Source: Candidatus Pseudomonas phytovorans (GTDB lineage Bacteria; Pseudomonadota; Gammaproteobacteria; Pseudomonadales; Pseudomonadaceae). Taken from it: a DNA stretch of 64,000 bases. Location: contig CP119325.1 in the NCBI GenBank assembly GCA_029202525.1, positions 447,001 to 511,000 on the forward strand, given 5' to 3'. Below the pieces are notes generated by a model, which had not been told where the DNA came from, did not search any database, and was given only the letters and a program-made list of their open reading frames with translations. Of the stretch, positions 61,304 to 64,000 are shown piece after piece. How positions within the stretch are numbered: the first letter of the stretch is position 1; each line of letters opens with the position of its first letter. The translations under genes were made by a program, and so were the position numbers.

Positions 61304-62167
61304 ATGGTGAGCTGGAGTCGATCTACCCCGTGGCGACAAGGATACATTGTCGATAGCGAAACACTCGCCCAGCTCGGCATCATCATCGACGGCGATGGCC
61401 AGGAAAAAGTCATTGCCGTTGTTGCTACACACGACTGTGACCTTGCACAGGCATCTGCAGGCGAGCCGGAAGTGGAGCTGATCTTAGGCAGAATCCTGGC
61501 TGAGAAGCTTGATGGCAATTACACACACTGTAAAACCGCCAGGCGGCTGCACCTGGAGCTGACTGGAACAGATCAGCACCTCCTCTGTGAGTTCGATGCG
61601 AGCAAACGGGTTCGGATCCCCAAGGAACATCAGGATCCCTCCAAAGCCTTTATCTCCTATGAGCCGGCTCGCACCTTTTTGATGAGCGGACAGGAGCGAA
61701 GCATCTTCCAGCGCTGGCTGGCTGCAAGGTATCGCCGCTCTTCATTTCCAGACGAATTTGATCGTCGCCTGAGAGACACCAAGGTAGCTGAGCGCCTCGC
61801 CAAACTCTTCAAAGACTCCGGCAACCACATCCCGGCCGTATTCTTCGACGTTGATCAGGGAATGGAGAGGACCAGAGACGGATCAGATGATCTCTACGAG
61901 CTCTCGGTCCTGGTTCTCTACAAGACTGACGAAGACCCTGAGATTGCTGAAGAGGCAGCTCAAGCTGCAGTAAAAGCTATCGAGGAGCTTTTCCAGAGCC
62001 GGTGCAGAACCGGGGAAGACAAGACTTGGAAGTGGATTGAGCTCATTGAAATCGATGTGATTTCTGATGAAGCGCTGACATACAGTCAATCGCTCAATCT
62101 GACACGCTGGCAGGCTGACTATGTGAGCCTGAGAAGCGCCCCGGAACAGCCAATTCTTGACGATTGA
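61304..62167 (+). CDS. Unrecognised protein with THDCD motif
   Basis: A 287-residue soluble protein. Near the N-terminus a short strand runs into VVATHDCDLAQ (T42-D46), followed by EPEVELILGRIL and THCKTARRLHLEL. The cysteine and paired acids suggest a metal or active site. A mid-protein helical part (SIFQRWLAARYRRSSFPDEFDRRL) precedes an acidic C-terminal half. I cannot name the family. It is the third gene of the operon; GAGG lies nine bases before the ATG. Confidence 0.6.
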   Translation: MVSWSRSTPWRQGYIVDSETLAQLGIIIDGDGQEKVIAVVATHDCDLAQASAGEPEVELILGRILAEKLDGNYTHCKTARRLHLELTGTDQHLLCEFDASKRVRIPKEHQDPSKAFISYEPARTFLMSGQERSIFQRWLAARYRRSSFPDEFDRRLRDTKVAERLAKLFKDSGNHIPAVFFDVDQGMERTRDGSDDLYELSVLVLYKTDEDPEIAEEAAQAAVKAIEELFQSRCRTGEDKTWKWIELIEIDVISDEALTYSQSLNLTRWQADYVSLRSAPEQPILDD

Positions 62168-62511
62168 GCCACAACTCCTCATTTTTTCGGCCAAGAGCCT
62201 GAAAATCAAAGGAAAAAATAGGGGGAGGGGTTGACACCAGAATGATATGACGAGATACTTATAATTGCCGATAGTTATTTCTTTCGACAAAAAAGCCCAC
62301 CAATGTTTGCAGCATTGGCAGGCCATTTGAACCGTGCACTGGATGTTTTTGCAGAACTCCAAAGCACAATTAGAAAACAAACCCGGAGGTCAGGTTTCCA
62401 CACTCGGAAAGAGATTCTACGTACATCTTTATCTCTTTACAACACCTGCTTGACTAGCGGCATTTGCAGATGCCGCAGGTATCTCCGGGTTCTCTCATTA
62501 GGAGATCCCGT
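62168..62511. other. Leader region with promoter and hairpin before a small gene
   Basis: TTGACA at 62231, 17 bases, then GATACT make a candidate sigma-70 promoter. A leader of about 240 bases follows, with a GCGGCAT/ATGCCGC hairpin at 62457-62476 close to the next gene. No coding frame is supported within it. The long leader before a very small gene is unusual. Confidence 0.45.
62231..62259 (+). promoter_or_regulatory. Candidate sigma-70 promoter
   Basis: Perfect TTGACA, 17-base spacer, GATACT (four of six). It would give a long leader for the downstream small gene. Confidence 0.45.
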
Positions 62512-62697
62512 ATGACCATGATTTGCAGACCCTTCATTACCCTCCGCAACGGCAAACGCCTTTTTGCACACGAGGTTGGTAAAACCGCGTTCTGCTTTGA
62601 GGTAGATGAAGTTCGGAAGGCTAAGCCACCTGAAGGGGCCGGTGAGCAAGGTACGCTCGACCTTGGGGATGAAGACGTACCTTCCAAGCCTCACTGA
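62512..62697 (+). CDS. 61-residue hypothetical protein with its own terminator
   Basis: A small protein opening MTMICRPFITLRNGKRLFAHEVGK and ending in an acidic tail. Not recognised. The ATG follows TTAGGAGAT by six to seven bases and a strong terminator starts ten bases after the stop, so it is very likely translated. Confidence 0.65.
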   Translation: MTMICRPFITLRNGKRLFAHEVGKTAFCFEVDEVRKAKPPEGAGEQGTLDLGDEDVPSKPH

Positions 62698-62706
62698 TGT
62701 AACAAG

Positions 62707-62741
62707 AAGCCCGGTAAGCGTCAGCTTACCGGGCTTTTTTT
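62707..62741 (+). terminator. Strong intrinsic terminator
   Basis: AAGCCCGGTAAGC-GTCA-GCTTACCGGGCTT followed by TTTTT. Confidence 0.92.
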
Positions 62742-63110
62742 GCGCATCGAATTCAGCGGCTGATCGTTCTAGCGTCAATGCATTTTTATGGAGAGCTTCA
62801 CAGAGAGCTCCAGGTTTGTGCTTATCTCAGCGGCAGGCGCTGCCGCAGTGGGCACGGCATGATCAGTAGCATTCGGTAGCGCTTGGTTTATCCACAGGAG
62901 CACCACACCGCTGAGAATACGCGCGAGGGTGTTCTTTGAAATTGTGACGAAGGCATTGTGCATTTGGAGGTCCATTTCAGAAGTGGACACCTATTAAATA
63001 GCTCTCAAGGCCGTGCCACCACCACCCTGCGAAAATATGCTCAAGTCCCAGACTGGGACTTGAGGATTACCCACATAGATCCATCGACACCCTTTTCAGA
63101 GCCCGAGCTA
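62742..63110. other. Intergenic region with two palindromes and a possible small minus-strand frame
   Basis: GTCCA-CTTCTGAAA-TGGAC is a short palindrome around 62968-62988, and a perfect 12-base palindrome follows at 63040-63064. A minus-strand frame (start near 62972 or 62990) would encode about 65 to 71 residues with one hydrophobic helix (LARILSGVVLLWINQAL), but no clear start site supports it. Confidence 0.4.
63040..63064. repeat. Perfect 12-base inverted repeat
   Basis: CTCAAGTCCCAG and CTGGGACTTGAG are separated by one base. It starts 46 bases past the stop of the minus-strand gene and is followed on that strand by CATATTTTC, so it may act as its terminator or as a protein-binding site. 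Confidence 0.6.
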
Positions 63111-64000
63111 TTAGGCCTGGACAGACGCATGTGCATCATGTGCGTCACTGCCGTGAGCGGTCCTCCACACAAGGTAGTCGGCCAATTTCTTGCTTCGGGA
63201 CCATACGTATTGTCGGCAGGAAGCATTCACCATTGTCGGGCCGGCAATGGGCCTGAACCGAATGTCCCATAGATGCCTGAGTGAGTCTCTCGGTGACATC
63301 CCCAAGTAAGCAGCAATCTCAGGGCCAAGGATGTACTTCTGTCTGAACGTTTCAATCGCCTTCGGAGTAACTCGGTGCTGGGTGCAACGGCCAATTTTCG
63401 CAGGATTACTTTTAAGCAGCCCCAAGCGGACACACGCGTAGGCGACTTCCTCCTTGACCCCCAGTATCGCTGCTGCTTGGGAAACCGATAATCCGGAGAA
63501 GTCAAAATCGCTTTCTCGGAAACGCTCCTGCATCCAGAGTGCGAGATCAGTTGACCTCACTAACAACTGACCCAAGGCCACTGACTCATCCTCATCGCTA
63601 CGATAAGCCTGTAGGGCGCCGGATTTGATTGCCTGAAGCAATTCAACGAGACCTCCGCCTGCGGGTAGATAATGCTTGGCAGTGAAATTGATCGTTAACA
63701 GCCCCGATTCAGTTACCAGGTCGACATCACCCGGCATCAACTCATCAAGCGAATCTCTAGACACAAACCATGGGCTGCGACCCACCTGGCGCTCGCCAAA
63801 GAATTCTAGAAGGCCGGCCGAAAGGAGTTGGCGGACGCGCGTCATGCTGAGACCGAGGATCTTAGAAGCCCCGCTCAACGTGACCGCCGCATGTCTGTGA
63901 TAAGACACCTCTTGAAGCTGTCCAAGGTGGACCACCCTCAGTAACCGCGAACCTCTCTTTTCCTCTCGGTGATCAATGAGCCCGCGCTGGCAGAGAGTCA
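63111..64000 (-). CDS. C-terminal part of a TniQ-like transposition targeting protein (cut by window edge)
   Basis: The frame is open to the right window edge, beyond the first methionine-like codon near 63935, so the gene starts outside. The visible part has three excisionase-like HTH blocks (LSGASKILGLSMTRVRQLLSAGLL, LSVSQAAAILGVKEEVAYACVRLGLL, ILGPEIAAYLGMSPRDSLRHL), a pattern I associate with the C-terminal region of TniQ/TnsD-type proteins of Tn7-like and Tn5053-like elements. The diagnostic N-terminal zinc-finger part is not in the window, so this is provisional. Confidence 0.5.
   Translation of the reverse strand, partial: TLCQRGLIDHREEKRGSRLLRVVHLGQLQEVSYHRHAAVTLSGASKILGLSMTRVRQLLSAGLLEFFGERQVGRSPWFVSRDSLDELMPGDVDLVTESGLLTINFTAKHYLPAGGGLVELLQAIKSGALQAYRSDEDESVALGQLLVRSTDLALWMQERFRESDFDFSGLSVSQAAAILGVKEEVAYACVRLGLLKSNPAKIGRCTQHRVTPKAIETFRQKYILGPEIAAYLGMSPRDSLRHLWDIRFRPIAGPTMVNASCRQYVWSRSKKLADYLVWRTAHGSDAHDAHASVQA

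Noticed and set aside
62775..62990. Small minus-strand frame with one hydrophobic helix
   Set aside because: No ribosome-binding site for any of the three possible starts; listed only as possible in the intergenic note.
62966..62990. GTCCA-N9-TGGAC palindrome as a transposon end
   Set aside because: It is internal-looking, has no partner copy in the window and no target duplication can be seen.
1..64000. CRISPR arrays, rRNA genes and complete insertion sequences
   Set aside because: No regularly spaced direct repeats, rRNA-like stretches or complete transposase genes were seen.

Overview
The window is chromosomal DNA of a fluorescent Pseudomonas, most likely the P. putida group. The evidence is high GC, P. 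putida-type REP inverted repeats between operons, and a gene order (glyQS, def-fmt-rsmB-trkA, dprA-tsaC, aroE-hemF-qor, betC cluster, trpI/trpBA, prlC, coxB) that I recall as lying close to oriC in P. putida and, with variations, in P. aeruginosa. These identifications come from reading motifs and from recalled family knowledge; no database was searched.

Bases 1-49400 are mostly conserved core. From left to right they hold: the start of coxB; a SulP transporter with a beta-carbonic anhydrase; a LexA-boxed radical SAM repair gene; yheV-prlC; a gamma-carbonic anhydrase-like gene; small envelope and stress proteins (two paralogous lipoproteins, two DUF1161 proteins, OsmC, dodecin, a DUF883 protein); trpI divergent from trpBA; a choline-sulfate cluster (LysR, betC, periplasmic binding protein, SulP); aroE-hemF and qor; dprA-tsaC; def-fmt-rsmB-trkA; tag-lpxL; glyQ-glyS-gmhB-plsC; an MFS transporter with a GMC oxidoreductase and LysR gene; and a sulfide-oxidation module (persulfide dioxygenase, sulfide:quinone reductase, TauE/SafE protein) divergent from a FisR-type sigma-54 activator. 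The module has a candidate sigma-54 promoter and an array of TGGCAG repeats between the divergent genes.

Bases 49400-64000 look like an accessory island: lower and uneven GC, several non-coding stretches, orphan hypothetical genes and many hairpins. It carries a PD-(D/E)XK nuclease-like gene, an Arc-like arrangement of a 39-residue membrane peptide in front of a winged-helix protein, a RES-domain protein divergent from a compact three-gene operon (TIGR04255 family, membrane-anchored HTH protein, and an unrecognised protein with a THDCD motif), and at the right edge an incomplete gene resembling the C-terminal part of TniQ-type transposition targeting proteins. No integrase and no tRNA or rRNA gene was recognised in the window. 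The island also holds a 42-codon gene with its own promoter and terminator that is broken by one extra copy of an ACGA tetranucleotide repeat.

The best candidate for an undescribed system is the RES / TIGR04255-HTH-THDCD locus at 58.1-62.2 kb. The most testable regulatory findings are the TGGCAG array at the fisR promoter region and the LexA box. Exact DnaA-box 9-mers are strikingly frequent in the core part.
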